Shown here one piece after another: positions 8,712 through 17,850 of a stretch of DNA of 63,043 nucleotides; within the stretch, counting starts at the first letter, position 1; each line of letters starts with the position of its first letter. Both the position numbers and the translations under genes were made by a program. A model generated the notes under the pieces. The model worked only from the letters and a program-made list of their open reading frames with translations. It searched no databases and was not told the origin of the DNA. Location of the stretch: the NCBI RefSeq assembly GCF_006538725.1, contig NZ_BJLQ01000023.1, positions 1 to 63,043 of the forward strand. Reading direction: 5' to 3'. Source of the DNA: Cellulomonas gelida. Lineage in GTDB: Bacteria > Actinomycetota > Actinomycetes > Actinomycetales > Cellulomonadaceae.

Positions 8712-9788
8712 GTGGCCGCCTTGCACTCTCCCGACGACCTGCTGCGATCGACGCTCGCAGCGGTCGCGCCCGGCAGCGCCCTGCGCGACGGTCTTGAGCG
8801 CATCCTGCGGGGCCGCACGGGTGCGCTGATCGTGCTCGGCTTCGACAAGACGGTCGAGAGCATCTGCTCCGGCGGCTTCGTGCTCGACGTCGAGTTCTCG
8901 GCCACCCGCCTGCGCGAGCTGTGCAAGATGGACGGCGCCGTCGTGGTCGACCGCGACATCAGCCGCATCGTGCGCGCCGCGGTCCAGCTGCTGCCGGACG
9001 TCACGATCGAGACCTCCGAGTCCGGCACGCGGCACCGGACCGCCGAGCGGGTCGCGAAGCAGACCGGCCTGCCGGTGATCTCGGTGTCCGCGTCGATGCG
9101 GATCATCGCGCTCTACGTCGGCAACCAGCGCTACGTGCTCGAGGACTCGACCACGATCCTGTCCCGCGCCAACCAGGCGCTCGCGACGCTCGAGCGTTAC
9201 AAGACCCGCCTCGACGAGGTGTCCGGCACGCTGTCCGCGCTCGAGATCGAGGACCTCGTGACGGTCCGCGACGTCTCCGCGGTGGTCCAGCGCCTCGAGA
9301 TGGTCCGGCGCATCTCCGACGAGATCGAGAGCTACGTCGTCGAGCTCGGCACCGACGGTCGTCTGCTCGCGCTGCAGCACGACGAGCTCGTCGGGACGAT
9401 CGGCTCCGACCGCGAGCTCGTCATCCGCGACTACCTCGACCAGTCCCGCGTCGGCCTCGACGCCGTGCTCAGCTCGCTGGCCGACCTCGACTCGACCGAG
9501 CTGCTCGACATCGCCCGGATCGCCCGCGTGCTCGGCCTGCCCGGGGGCGGTGACGCGCTCGACGCCGCGGTCGGGCCCCGCGGCTACCGCCTGCTCTCGC
9601 GCGTCCCGCGCCTGCCGGGGACGATCGTCGACCGGCTCGTCGCGCACTTCGGCGGCCTGCAGAAGCTGCTGGCCGCGGGCATCGACGACCTCATGGCGGT
9701 CGACGGCGTGGGCGAGCAGCGGGCGCGTGCGGTGCGCGAGGGCCTGTCCCGGCTCGCCGAGTCCAGCATCCTCGAACGCTACGTCTGA
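8712..9788 (+). CDS. disA: DNA integrity scanning diadenylate cyclase DisA
   Basis: 358 residues. It makes cyclic di-AMP from two ATP while scanning DNA. The N-terminal DAC domain has the DGA motif (74-76) and RHR motif (107-109) needed for catalysis, then a helical linker and a C-terminal helix-hairpin-helix domain (about 290-355) that binds branched DNA. Starts at GTG; no strong Shine-Dalgarno sequence is visible. Co-directional with radA and likely co-transcribed. All expected catalytic residues are present. Confidence 0.96.
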   Translation: MAALHSPDDLLRSTLAAVAPGSALRDGLERILRGRTGALIVLGFDKTVESICSGGFVLDVEFSATRLRELCKMDGAVVVDRDISRIVRAAVQLLPDVTIETSESGTRHRTAERVAKQTGLPVISVSASMRIIALYVGNQRYVLEDSTTILSRANQALATLERYKTRLDEVSGTLSALEIEDLVTVRDVSAVVQRLEMVRRISDEIESYVVELGTDGRLLALQHDELVGTIGSDRELVIRDYLDQSRVGLDAVLSSLADLDSTELLDIARIARVLGLPGGGDALDAAVGPRGYRLLSRVPRLPGTIVDRLVAHFGGLQKLLAAGIDDLMAVDGVGEQRARAVREGLSRLAESSILERYV

Positions 9789-9870
9789 CCCGTTCGCCTG
9801 ACCCGCTCGCTCTGTCGGACGCGCGCCCGCGCCGGCCGCTCCGCGCCCGCGCCGTTCGCTCGGCGTCGGC

Positions 9871-10599
9871 TCAGCGCAGGTCGAAGACGGCCTTGCCGAC
9901 GGTCTCGCCGCCGAGCCTGAGCTTCGCGGTGTACGTCCCGGCGCGCGGCGCGTCGCCGCCGGACGTGCACCCCTTCGCCGAGCGGACGCGCGGCCACGTG
10001 TAGACCTCGTCGCTGGGTGCACCGGGCCCGAGCAGGAGCGGGCGGCTCGCGGGCTCGGCGGGCAGGCAGTGGGAGCTCGACCAGACGAGGTCGTCGCCGG
10101 ATGACACCGCCACGCGACGGTTGGCGTCGCCCGCCTCGAGCAGGCACGCCTCGTCGCCGGTGTTGGTCACGGTGATGCGGAACGCGGGCTTGTCCCCGCC
10201 CGAGTACGCGTCCGCGGTCGCCTCGAACTCGACGTCGAGGGTGTCGGGCACGCACACCGGCACGCCGGCCGCGCTGGCGGCCTCCTCGGCCGCGGACCGG
10301 ACCTCGTCGTCCGACGTGGCGTCGTCGTCCTCGGACGAGCTCGCGCTGTTCCCCTTCGTCCCCTTGTCGGTCGCCTTCGTCGTGGCCTTCGTCGTCGCCT
10401 TCGCGGTGCTGGTCGCGGTGGTCTGCGCGCGTGAGGTCGTCCCGTCGGACGAGCTGCGGCCCAGGAACCACCAGACGACGAACGCGACGAGCACGAGCGG
10501 CACTGCGACGACGATCAGGCGGCGCACCACGTAGACGCGGCGCGGCAACGGCGCCCGCGGCGCACCGGGCCGTCGGCCTGCTCCACTGCCCTGAACCAC
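9871..10599 (-). CDS. Single-pass membrane protein with Ser/Thr-rich stalk, unknown function
   Basis: 242 residues. A basic N-terminus, one transmembrane helix (LIVVAVPLVLVAFVVWWFLG, about 28-47), a Thr/Ala/Lys then acidic Ser-rich stalk (about 50-115), and an extracytoplasmic beta-rich domain (about 120-242) with cysteines that may form disulfides. The outer part resembles actinobacterial DUF4232-like or intracellular-proteinase-inhibitor-like folds, but I cannot name it. GTG start with AGGAGCA upstream; an in-frame GTG further upstream would add a short acidic leader. Divergent from mutY. Confidence 0.72.
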   Translation of the reverse strand: MVQGSGAGRRPGAPRAPLPRRVYVVRRLIVVAVPLVLVAFVVWWFLGRSSSDGTTSRAQTTATSTAKATTKATTKATDKGTKGNSASSSEDDDATSDDEVRSAAEEAASAAGVPVCVPDTLDVEFEATADAYSGGDKPAFRITVTNTGDEACLLEAGDANRRVAVSSGDDLVWSSSHCLPAEPASRPLLLGPGAPSDEVYTWPRVRSAKGCTSGGDAPRAGTYTAKLRLGGETVGKAVFDLR

Positions 10600-10717
10600 G
10601 TCCTGCTCCTCGCCTGTGCCGTCGTCGTCGCCCACCGTACGAGTCGCGCCCACCCCCGCGGCGCCCCGGCCCCCGGCGCGCCGCGGATCGGACATCAGAC
10701 TTTGGCAGGATGCGGGG

Positions 10718-11671
10718 ATGACCCGCCCGGCCTCCTCGTCGTCGCGCGTCGGGGCGACCCTCGTCGCCACCGACGCGGGCACCGCAGCGGACCTCGTCGC
10801 GGACGTCGTCGGCTGGTACGACGAGCACGCGCGCGACCTGCCGTGGCGCGCACCCGACCGCACGCCGTGGGGCGTGCTGGTCAGCGAGGTCATGCTGCAG
10901 CAGACGCCCGTCGTCCGCGTCGAGCCCGCGTGGCGCGCGTGGATGGAGCGCTGGCCGACGCCGGCCGACCTCGCGGCCGCACCGACCGCGGACGTGCTGC
11001 GGGCCTGGGACCGGCTGGGCTACCCGCGCCGCGCGCTGCGCCTGGTGCAGTGCGCGCAGGCGGTCGTCGAGCGGCACGCGGGTCACGTCCCCGACGACGA
11101 GGATGCGCTCCTGGCCCTGCCCGGCGTCGGCGCGTACACCGCCGCGGCGGTGCGGTCGTTCGCGTTCGGCCGGCGTGCCGTGGTGCTGGACACCAACGTG
11201 CGCCGGGTCCTGGCGCGCGCGGTCGACGGTCACGCGCTCCCGGCCCCGACCCAGACGCGTGCGGAGGTCGCGCGTGCGGCGGCCCTGGTCCCCGCGGACG
11301 ACGCGGGCGCCGCGCGCTGGGCGCAGGCGAGCATGGAGCTCGGCGCGCTCGTGTGCACCGCCAGGTCGCCGCGCTGCGAGGTCTGCCCGCTGGTCTCGTC
11401 GTGCGCGTGGGTCGCGGCCGGGCGGCCCGCCGACCAGCATGCGCACCGCCGCCGGACGCAGGCGTGGGCGGGCACGGACCGGCAGGTGCGCGGCCGGATC
11501 ATGGCGCTGCTGCGCGAGTCGCCGGTGCACGTCCCGGAGCCGGTGCTGGACGAGGCGTGGCCCGCGACGCCGCAACGCGCGCGGGCACTGGCCGGCCTGC
11601 TCGCCGACGGGCTCGTGGTCGAGTCCCAGCCGTCGCCCGACGAGCCTCCGCTCTACGCCCTGCCCGCCTGA
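10718..11671 (+). CDS. mutY: A/G-specific adenine glycosylase MutY
   Basis: 317-residue base-excision repair enzyme removing adenine opposite 8-oxoguanine. It has the catalytic Glu57 in SEVMLQQT, helix-hairpin-helix LPGVGAYTAAAV (about 134-145), catalytic Asp158 in VLDTNV, and the 4Fe-4S ligands Cys 213, 220, 223, 229 (spacing C-x6-C-x2-C-x5-C). The C-terminal MutT-like domain that recognises 8-oxoG in E. coli MutY is missing or reduced; this short form is common in actinobacteria. The gene converges with the GNAT gene after 13 bp. Confidence 0.95.
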   Translation: MTRPASSSSRVGATLVATDAGTAADLVADVVGWYDEHARDLPWRAPDRTPWGVLVSEVMLQQTPVVRVEPAWRAWMERWPTPADLAAAPTADVLRAWDRLGYPRRALRLVQCAQAVVERHAGHVPDDEDALLALPGVGAYTAAAVRSFAFGRRAVVLDTNVRRVLARAVDGHALPAPTQTRAEVARAAALVPADDAGAARWAQASMELGALVCTARSPRCEVCPLVSSCAWVAAGRPADQHAHRRRTQAWAGTDRQVRGRIMALLRESPVHVPEPVLDEAWPATPQRARALAGLLADGLVVESQPSPDEPPLYALPA

Positions 11672-11684
11672 GCGCGCCGCGGGG

Positions 11685-12206
11685 CTACAGGTCGACGATC
11701 ATCCGCGTGTTGCCCAGGGTGTTGGGCTTCACGCGGGCCAGGTCGAGGAACTCGGCGACGCCGTCGTCGTGCGAGCGCAGGAGCTCGGCGTACACCGTCG
11801 CGTCGACGGCCTGGCCCTCGACCGGGCGGAAGCCGTGCTGCGTGAAGAACTCGACCTCGAACGTGAGGCAGAACAGCCGCTGCAGCCCGAGCGCGCGGGC
11901 CCGCTCCATGAGCGCGGTGAGCAGCGCGTGCCCCACGCGGCGACCGCGGAACTGCCGCGAGACCGCGAGCGTGCGGATCTCGGCCAGGTCCTCCCACATG
12001 ACGTGCAGCGCGCCGCACCCGACGACCTCGCCGGCGGTGTCCGGCTCGTCGGACACCGCGACGGCGAACTCCTGCACCGACTCGTAGTAGCCGACCCACT
12101 CCTTGGCGAGCAGGATCCGCTCGTCGGCGTACGGCTGCACGAGGGATCGGATGACCCGGACGTCAGCAGGGAGCGCTGGACGGACGTGCACAGGTGCGGC
12201 GGTCAC
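11685..12206 (-). CDS. GNAT N-acetyltransferase, short ArgA-like (amino-acid N-acetyltransferase)
   Basis: 173 residues forming a single GNAT domain. The acetyl-CoA loop RQFRGRRVGHALL sits near 85-97, and the motif LFCLTFEVEFFTQHGFRPV matches short N-acetylglutamate synthases of actinobacteria, which make N-acetylglutamate for arginine biosynthesis. GTG start. It is not next to other arginine genes, so the pathway assignment rests on similarity of the sequence pattern only. Its end lies 13 bp from the end of mutY. Confidence 0.82.
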   Translation of the reverse strand: MTAAPVHVRPALPADVRVIRSLVQPYADERILLAKEWVGYYESVQEFAVAVSDEPDTAGEVVGCGALHVMWEDLAEIRTLAVSRQFRGRRVGHALLTALMERARALGLQRLFCLTFEVEFFTQHGFRPVEGQAVDATVYAELLRSHDDGVAEFLDLARVKPNTLGNTRMIVDL

Positions 12207-12228
12207 GGGGACAACCTAGACCGCGCGG

Positions 12229-13233
12229 CTACGCGCTCGCCGCGCCCGTCCGCGCCCTGCCGCGCCGCAGGGGCGTGGGTTCGGCGGCCTCGAGGAGCGC
12301 CCCGGCGGTGACCTCGTCGACGACGAGGTCGGTGACGACTCCCGCGCGCAGCGCCGCGAGCAGGGGCGCGACCTTGTTGTCGCCGGCGACCACGCACACG
12401 CGGCGCGGCAGGCGCTGCAGCTCGGTCGGGGTGGGGCCCGTGGCGCGCGCGTTGAGCGGCACGTCCTGCCACGAGCCGTCGGCGCGCAGGAACACGGTGC
12501 ACACGTCGCCCACGACGCCCTCGTCGTGCAGCACGCGCACGTCCGCGTCGTCGAGGTAGCCGGCCGAGTAGACGTGCGACGGGACGGCGCCCGCGACCGC
12601 GCCCACGGAGAAGACCGCGATGTCCGCGCGGCGCTGCATGTCCAGGACGCGGCGCACCGAGCGCTCGCGCCACATCGCGGCCTTGGTGTCGGAGAAGTCG
12701 AAGAACGCCGGGACCGAGAAATGGTGCACGGCCGCCCCGAAAGCGGTACCGAACGACGAGATCAGGTCGCTCGCGTAGTCCACGCCCGAGGTCCGCATGT
12801 TCGCGGCGCCGTTGAGCTGCACGACCGCGGCCCCGCGCGTGGGCTTGGGCACGAGGTACCGCGAGACCGACGCGAGCGTGGTCCCCCACGCGATGCCCAG
12901 CACCATGTCGGAGTCGAACCACGAGGTCAGAAGCTTGGCGGCGGTCATCGAGACCTGGTCCAGCCGCTCGATGTGGGACGACGAGTCCGGCACGGGGACC
13001 ACGTACGCGTCGACGTGGAACGTGGCGCTCACCGAGCGGCCGAGGCCGGGCGCACGCGTGCTCGCGGGCCGCAGCGTGATCTCGACCAGACCGGTCTCGC
13101 GCGCGCGCTTGATGAGCCGCGACACGGTCGAGCGCGACGTGCCGAGGTGCCTCGCGATGACCTCCATCTTCAGGTCCTGCAGGTAGTACATCGACGCGGC
13201 GCGCAGCACGTCCTGCTCGCGGTCCAGCTCCAT
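12229..13233 (-). CDS. SorC/DeoR-type sugar-binding transcriptional regulator of glycerol genes
   Basis: 334 residues. The N-terminal helix-turn-helix (about 20-45: VIARHLGTSRSTVSRLIKRA) is followed by a SorC-type sugar/phosphate effector domain (about 60-320). It is divergent from glpD-glpF-glpK across a 255-bp gap containing two inverted repeats, so it is inferred to control glycerol use in response to a phosphorylated intermediate such as glycerol-3-phosphate. ATG start with a GGGGGAG sequence upstream. The effector and the sign of regulation are not visible from sequence. Confidence 0.88.
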   Translation of the reverse strand: MELDREQDVLRAASMYYLQDLKMEVIARHLGTSRSTVSRLIKRARETGLVEITLRPASTRAPGLGRSVSATFHVDAYVVPVPDSSSHIERLDQVSMTAAKLLTSWFDSDMVLGIAWGTTLASVSRYLVPKPTRGAAVVQLNGAANMRTSGVDYASDLISSFGTAFGAAVHHFSVPAFFDFSDTKAAMWRERSVRRVLDMQRRADIAVFSVGAVAGAVPSHVYSAGYLDDADVRVLHDEGVVGDVCTVFLRADGSWQDVPLNARATGPTPTELQRLPRRVCVVAGDNKVAPLLAALRAGVVTDLVVDEVTAGALLEAAEPTPLRRGRARTGAASA

Positions 13234-13271
13234 CTCTCCCCCTCGCACCGCCCCCGGGGCGTCGCTCCCGT

Positions 13272-13336
13272 TGCACGTATGTGCAGTCCGGTTGCGCATC
13301 TGTTCTGCTCGTGATGACCATAGCGAGCGCAACCGG
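13272..13336. promoter_or_regulatory. Putative operators in the regulator-glpD gap
   Basis: Two inverted repeats: TGCAC-GTAT-GTGCA at 13272-13285, and 10-bp perfect arms CCGGTTGCGC (13288-13297) and GCGCAACCGG (13327-13336) around a 29-bp spacer that holds a nested GCTCG/CGAGC. Their position between the divergent regulator and glycerol operon makes them the likely operators. Confidence 0.55.
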
Positions 13337-13488
13337 ATCGGGCGAGGGGACCTCCCACCGCACGGTCCGCCTCCGGCGGTGCCCGTGCTCGGTCGGGCGG
13401 CGCAGCGTCGGTGGGCCGGGTATCCGTGCACACAGGCACCCGGAGGACGACCAGCACGCTCGAGGAACAGCAAAGAGGAGAACGCGCC

Positions 13489-15234
13489 ATGAGGACCGCT
13501 CCACTGACGGCCCAGGCACGGCAGGACGCACTGACGAGACTGCGCGACTCGGCCCGCCAGGGCGACGAGCTCGACATCCTCGTCATCGGCGGCGGCGTGA
13601 CGGGCGCGGGGATCGCGGTCGACGCCGTGACGCGCGGCCTGTCCACCGCGATCATCGAGGCCCAGGACTGGGCGAGCGGGACCTCGAGCCGGTCGAGCAA
13701 GCTCGTGCACGGCGGCCTGCGCTACCTGCAGATGCTCGACTTCCACCTGGTCCGCGAGGCGCTCACGGAGCGCGACCTGCTCATCACCCGGCTCGCGCCG
13801 CACCTGGTCAAGCCCGTCTCGTTCCTCTACCCGCTCGAGAACCGCGTCTGGGAGCGCGCGTACGTCGGCGCGGGCGTCGCGCTGTACGACACGCTCGCCA
13901 CGGTCTCCGGCACGCGCCGCGCGATGCCCATCCACCGGCACCTGACCCGCAAGGGCATGGAGCGCCTGTTCCCCGACCTGCGCCACGACGCCGCGATCGG
14001 CGCGGTCCGGTACTGGGACGCGAGCGTCGACGACGCGCGCCTGGTCTCCACGCTCGTGCGCACCGCGGTGAGCTACGGCGCGCACGCCGCGAGCCGCACG
14101 CAGGTGGTCGACCTGCAGACGACGACGGGCGGCGCCGTGACCGGTGCGGTCGTCGAGGACCTCGAGACGGGTGAGCGCATCGACGTGCGCGCGCGCCAGG
14201 TCATCAACGCGACCGGTGTGTGGACCGAGCAGACCGAGTCCCTCGCCGGCTCCGAGGGCGGCCTGCGGGTGCTCGCGTCCAAGGGCATCCACATCGTCGT
14301 GCCGCGCTCGCGGATCGCGGGCGACACGGGCCTGATCCTGCAGACCGAGAAGTCGGTGCTGTTCATCATCCCGTGGTCGCGGTACTGGGTGATCGGCACC
14401 ACGGACACCCCGTGGGTCCAGGAGCTCACGCACCCCGTGGCGACCAGCGCCGACATCGACTACGTGATCGACCACGCGAACGCCGTGCTGTCCCGGCCGA
14501 TCTCGCGCGACGACGTGATCGGGACCTGGGCGGGCCTGCGGCCGCTGCTGCAGCCCGGCACCAAGGAAGGCACCTCGTCGGCCAAGGTCTCCCGCGAGCA
14601 CACCGTGGCCTCCCCGACTCCCGGTCTGACCGTGATCGCCGGCGGCAAGCTCACGACGTACCGCGTGATGGCCAAGGACGCGGTCGACTTCGCGATCGGC
14701 TCACGCGCGACCACGCTGCCCTCGCTCACGCACGACCTGCCACTCGTCGGCGCCGAGGGCCTGCACGTCTTCCAGCGGCAGGCCCGCGCGATCGGCAAGA
14801 AGTACGGGTGGGACCGGCCCCGCATGGACCACCTGCTGCACCGGTACGGCTCGCTGCTGGGTGAGCTGACCGACCTGTGCGACGAGCGTCCCGAGCTGGC
14901 GGCCCCGCTGCCGCACGCCCCCGCGTACATCGGCGCCGAGATCGTCTACGCCGCGAGCCACGAGGGCGCGCTGCACCTCGACGACGTGCTCATGCACCGC
15001 ACGCGCCTCAACTACGAGCAGGCGGACAAGGGGGTCGGTGCGCTCGACGAGATCGCCGACCTCGTCGCCCCGGTGCTCGGCTGGGACGACGCGACGCGCA
15101 GCCGCGAGATCGAGGCGTACCGCGCGCGCGCCGAGGCCGAGGAGGCTGCGGCCGCCGAGCCCGACGACGCGTCGGCCGAGAAGGTCCGCCTGCGCGCGCT
15201 CGACCTCGCCCCGATGAAGCCTCTCGAGACCTGA
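13489..15234 (+). CDS. glpD: Aerobic glycerol-3-phosphate dehydrogenase GlpD
   Basis: 581-residue FAD-dependent, membrane-peripheral enzyme oxidising sn-glycerol-3-phosphate to dihydroxyacetone phosphate and passing electrons to quinone. FAD-binding Rossmann motif ILVIGGGVTGAGIAVDAVTRG at about 29-49, family motif SSRSSKLVHGGLRYL near 70-84, and a C-terminal alpha-helical domain. The ATG has GAGGAG upstream, which decides the start. First gene of the glpD-glpF-glpK operon. The last ~30 residues are acidic and variable. Confidence 0.96.
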   Translation: MRTAPLTAQARQDALTRLRDSARQGDELDILVIGGGVTGAGIAVDAVTRGLSTAIIEAQDWASGTSSRSSKLVHGGLRYLQMLDFHLVREALTERDLLITRLAPHLVKPVSFLYPLENRVWERAYVGAGVALYDTLATVSGTRRAMPIHRHLTRKGMERLFPDLRHDAAIGAVRYWDASVDDARLVSTLVRTAVSYGAHAASRTQVVDLQTTTGGAVTGAVVEDLETGERIDVRARQVINATGVWTEQTESLAGSEGGLRVLASKGIHIVVPRSRIAGDTGLILQTEKSVLFIIPWSRYWVIGTTDTPWVQELTHPVATSADIDYVIDHANAVLSRPISRDDVIGTWAGLRPLLQPGTKEGTSSAKVSREHTVASPTPGLTVIAGGKLTTYRVMAKDAVDFAIGSRATTLPSLTHDLPLVGAEGLHVFQRQARAIGKKYGWDRPRMDHLLHRYGSLLGELTDLCDERPELAAPLPHAPAYIGAEIVYAASHEGALHLDDVLMHRTRLNYEQADKGVGALDEIADLVAPVLGWDDATRSREIEAYRARAEAEEAAAAEPDDASAEKVRLRALDLAPMKPLET

Positions 15235-15316
15235 GGCACCACTCCCCCGACGCCCGCGCGCCCGACGCGCGGGAGCACGTGACAACGAAGTCCGTCTGCC
15301 AGAAGTGAGGACCCCC

Positions 15317-16063
15317 ATGGACGTCTCGCTCATGCAAGTGTTCGTCTCCGAGGTCATCGGTACCACGCTGCTGCTGCTGCTGGGTGCCGGGGTGGTCGCG
15401 AACGTGATCCTCCCCAAGACGAAGGGTTTCAACGGCGGTTGGCTCCTCATCAACTTCGGATGGGGCCTCGCCGTCTTCGCCGGTGTCTACGGCGCGTACA
15501 AGTCCGGCGCACACCTGAACTTCGCCGTGACGATGGGCCTGCTCGCCAACGACGCGGGTGAGTACGCGCCCGGTGTCGCGATCACGTTCGCCTCGACGAT
15601 GGTCTACCTCGCGGGCGAGATGCTCGGTGCCTTCCTCGGTGCCGTGCTCGCGTTCCTCGCGTACAAGAAGCACTTCGACGAGGACGCCGACCCCGCCACC
15701 AAGCTCGCGGTCTTCTCGACCGGCCCCGCGGTGCGCAGCTACGCGTGGAACTTCGTGACGGAGGTGCTCGGCACGTTCGTGCTCGTGTACGTGATCCTCA
15801 TGTTCGGCAAGACCCCGGCCCAGCTCGGGCCGCTCGCGGTCGCCCTGCTCGTGGTCGGTATCGGCGCGAGCCTCGGTGGCCCCACCGGGTACGCGATCAA
15901 CCCGAACCGTGACCTCGGCCCGCGCATCGCGCACGCCGTGCTCCCGATCAAGGGCAAGGGCTCGAGCGACTGGTCGTACGCGTGGGTGCCGGTCCTCGGC
16001 CCCATCGTCGGCGGTGTGCTCGCGGGCCTGCTCGCCTCCTGGTCGCTGACCTACCTCGGCTGA
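15317..16063 (+). CDS. glpF: Glycerol uptake facilitator, aquaporin family, with altered NPA motifs
   Basis: 248-residue six-helix MIP channel bringing glycerol across the membrane; it sits between glpD and glpK, which defines the substrate. GGxSGAHLN-type and GYAIN-type half-helix regions are present. Unusually, both signature NPA triads are changed: the first reads NFA (HLNFAVT, near residue 60) and the second NPN (INPNRDLGPR, near residue 196). The second keeps the Arg of the selectivity filter. The start ATG has GTGAGGA upstream; an earlier in-frame ATG is not at hand. Confidence 0.92.
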   Translation: MDVSLMQVFVSEVIGTTLLLLLGAGVVANVILPKTKGFNGGWLLINFGWGLAVFAGVYGAYKSGAHLNFAVTMGLLANDAGEYAPGVAITFASTMVYLAGEMLGAFLGAVLAFLAYKKHFDEDADPATKLAVFSTGPAVRSYAWNFVTEVLGTFVLVYVILMFGKTPAQLGPLAVALLVVGIGASLGGPTGYAINPNRDLGPRIAHAVLPIKGKGSSDWSYAWVPVLGPIVGGVLAGLLASWSLTYLG

Positions 16064-16109
16064 CCGCTACCGACGACCAACCCCCGACACGACGAGGTGA
16101 AGGAAGCAG

Positions 16110-17633
16110 ATGTCTGACACGAAGTACGTCATGGCGATCGACCAGGGAACGACGAGCACGCGCGCGATCATCTTCGACCAGCACGCGAACATCATCGCGA
16201 CCGGCCAGAAGGAGCACGAGCAGATCTTCCCCAAGGCGGGCTGGGTCGAGCACGACGCCGCGGAGATCTGGGTCAACGTCCGCGAGGTGGTCGGCCAGGC
16301 CCTGGGGCGCGCGAGCCTGCAGAACGGCGACATCGCCGCGGTCGGCATCACCAACCAGCGCGAGACCGCGGTGGTGTGGGACAAGCGCACGGGCGAGCCG
16401 GTGTACAACGCGATCGTCTGGCAGGACACGCGCACGCAGAAGATCTGCGACGAGCTCGGCGCGCTCGGGGGCGGTGCGGAGCGCTACAAGGACCGGGTGG
16501 GCCTGCCCCTGGCGACCTACTTCTCCGGCCCGAAGATCCGCTGGATCCTCGACAACGTCGAGGGCGCCCGCGAGAAGGCCGAGGCGGGTCACCTCGCGTT
16601 CGGCAACACCGACGCGTGGGTCCTGTGGAACATGACGGGCGGGCCTGACGGCGGCGTGCACGTCACGGACGTCACCAACGCGTCGCGCACGATGCTCATG
16701 AACCTCGACTCCCTGTCGTGGAACGAGGAGATCGCGGGCGAGATGGGCATCCCGATGTCGATGCTCCCGGAGATCCGCTCGTCGTCCGAGGTCTACGGGC
16801 AGGGCCGCGAGAAGGGCCTGCTCGCGGGCATGCCGATCGCGGGGATCCTCGGCGACCAGCAGGCCGCGACGTTCGGGCAGGCGTGCTTCGAGGTGGGGCA
16901 CGCGAAGAACACGTACGGCACGGGCAACTTCATGCTCATCAACACCGGCACGTCGCCGGTGCCGAGCAAGAACGGCCTGCTGACCACCGTCTGCTACAAG
17001 ATCGGCGACAAGGACGCGGTGTACGCGCTCGAGGGGTCGATCGCCGTCACCGGGTCGCTGGTCCAGTGGCTGCGGGACAACCTCGGGATCATCTCGTCGG
17101 CGCCGGAGATCGAGACGCTCGCGGCGAGCGTCGAGGACAACGGCGGCGCGTACTTCGTGCCGGCGTTCTCCGGGCTGTTCGCGCCGTACTGGCGGTCCGA
17201 CGCCCGCGGAGCGCTCGTCGGGCTCACGCGGTACGTCAACAAGGGGCACATCGCTCGCGCGGCCCTCGAGGCCACGGCGTTCCAGACCCGCGAGGTGCTG
17301 GACGCGATGAACGCAGACTCGGGCGTCGACCTCACCGAGCTCAAGGTCGACGGCGGCATGATCGCCAACGAGGCGCTCATGCAGTTCCAGGCCGACATCC
17401 TCGGCGTGGACGTCGTGCGGCCGAAGATCGCCGAGACCACCGCGCTGGGTGCGGCCTACGCGGCCGGTATCGCGGTCGGCTACTGGTCGGGCGAGCAGGA
17501 CGTCATCGACAACTGGGCCGAGGACAAGCGCTGGACCCCGCAGATGGACACCGACGAGCGCGACCGTCAGTACCGCCTGTGGAAGAAGGCCGTCACGAAG
17601 ACGTTCGACTGGGTCGACGACGACGTGAAGTAG
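16110..17633 (+). CDS. glpK: Glycerol kinase GlpK
   Basis: 507-residue FGGY-family kinase phosphorylating glycerol to glycerol-3-phosphate, which traps the substrate after GlpF and feeds GlpD. Phosphate-binding loop DQGTTSTRA near 11-19, NQRET near 81-85, and the C-terminal ATP-binding segment KVDGGM with ALGAAYAAG are present. Start ATG is preceded by GTGAAGGAAGCAG. Length is typical. A strong hairpin directly after the stop ends the operon. Confidence 0.97.
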   Translation: MSDTKYVMAIDQGTTSTRAIIFDQHANIIATGQKEHEQIFPKAGWVEHDAAEIWVNVREVVGQALGRASLQNGDIAAVGITNQRETAVVWDKRTGEPVYNAIVWQDTRTQKICDELGALGGGAERYKDRVGLPLATYFSGPKIRWILDNVEGAREKAEAGHLAFGNTDAWVLWNMTGGPDGGVHVTDVTNASRTMLMNLDSLSWNEEIAGEMGIPMSMLPEIRSSSEVYGQGREKGLLAGMPIAGILGDQQAATFGQACFEVGHAKNTYGTGNFMLINTGTSPVPSKNGLLTTVCYKIGDKDAVYALEGSIAVTGSLVQWLRDNLGIISSAPEIETLAASVEDNGGAYFVPAFSGLFAPYWRSDARGALVGLTRYVNKGHIARAALEATAFQTREVLDAMNADSGVDLTELKVDGGMIANEALMQFQADILGVDVVRPKIAETTALGAAYAAGIAVGYWSGEQDVIDNWAEDKRWTPQMDTDERDRQYRLWKKAVTKTFDWVDDDVK

Positions 17634-17653
17634 TCGACCGCCTCACGAAGGCG

Positions 17654-17684
17654 GAGGGCCGGGACGCAAGGCGTCCCGGCCCTC
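17654..17684 (+). terminator. Terminator of the glp operon
   Basis: A 13-14-bp perfect stem (AGGGCCGGGACGC and its complement) around an AAG loop, beginning 21 nt after the glpK stop and followed by a T-containing stretch. Confidence 0.88.
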
Positions 17685-17850
17685 TGTCGTGGCACGCGCG
17701 TTCCGCCATCTGAGACGCCGCTCGGACGTACCGCCGTAACCCGGTCACCCGGGACTTACGTCCGCACTCGACGCTCAAGGTGCAGGTCAGAGCGTCGATA
17801 CCCGACGCAGGCGCCAGGCGTGGGCGTCCATGTCGACGTGAGGAGCGCTC

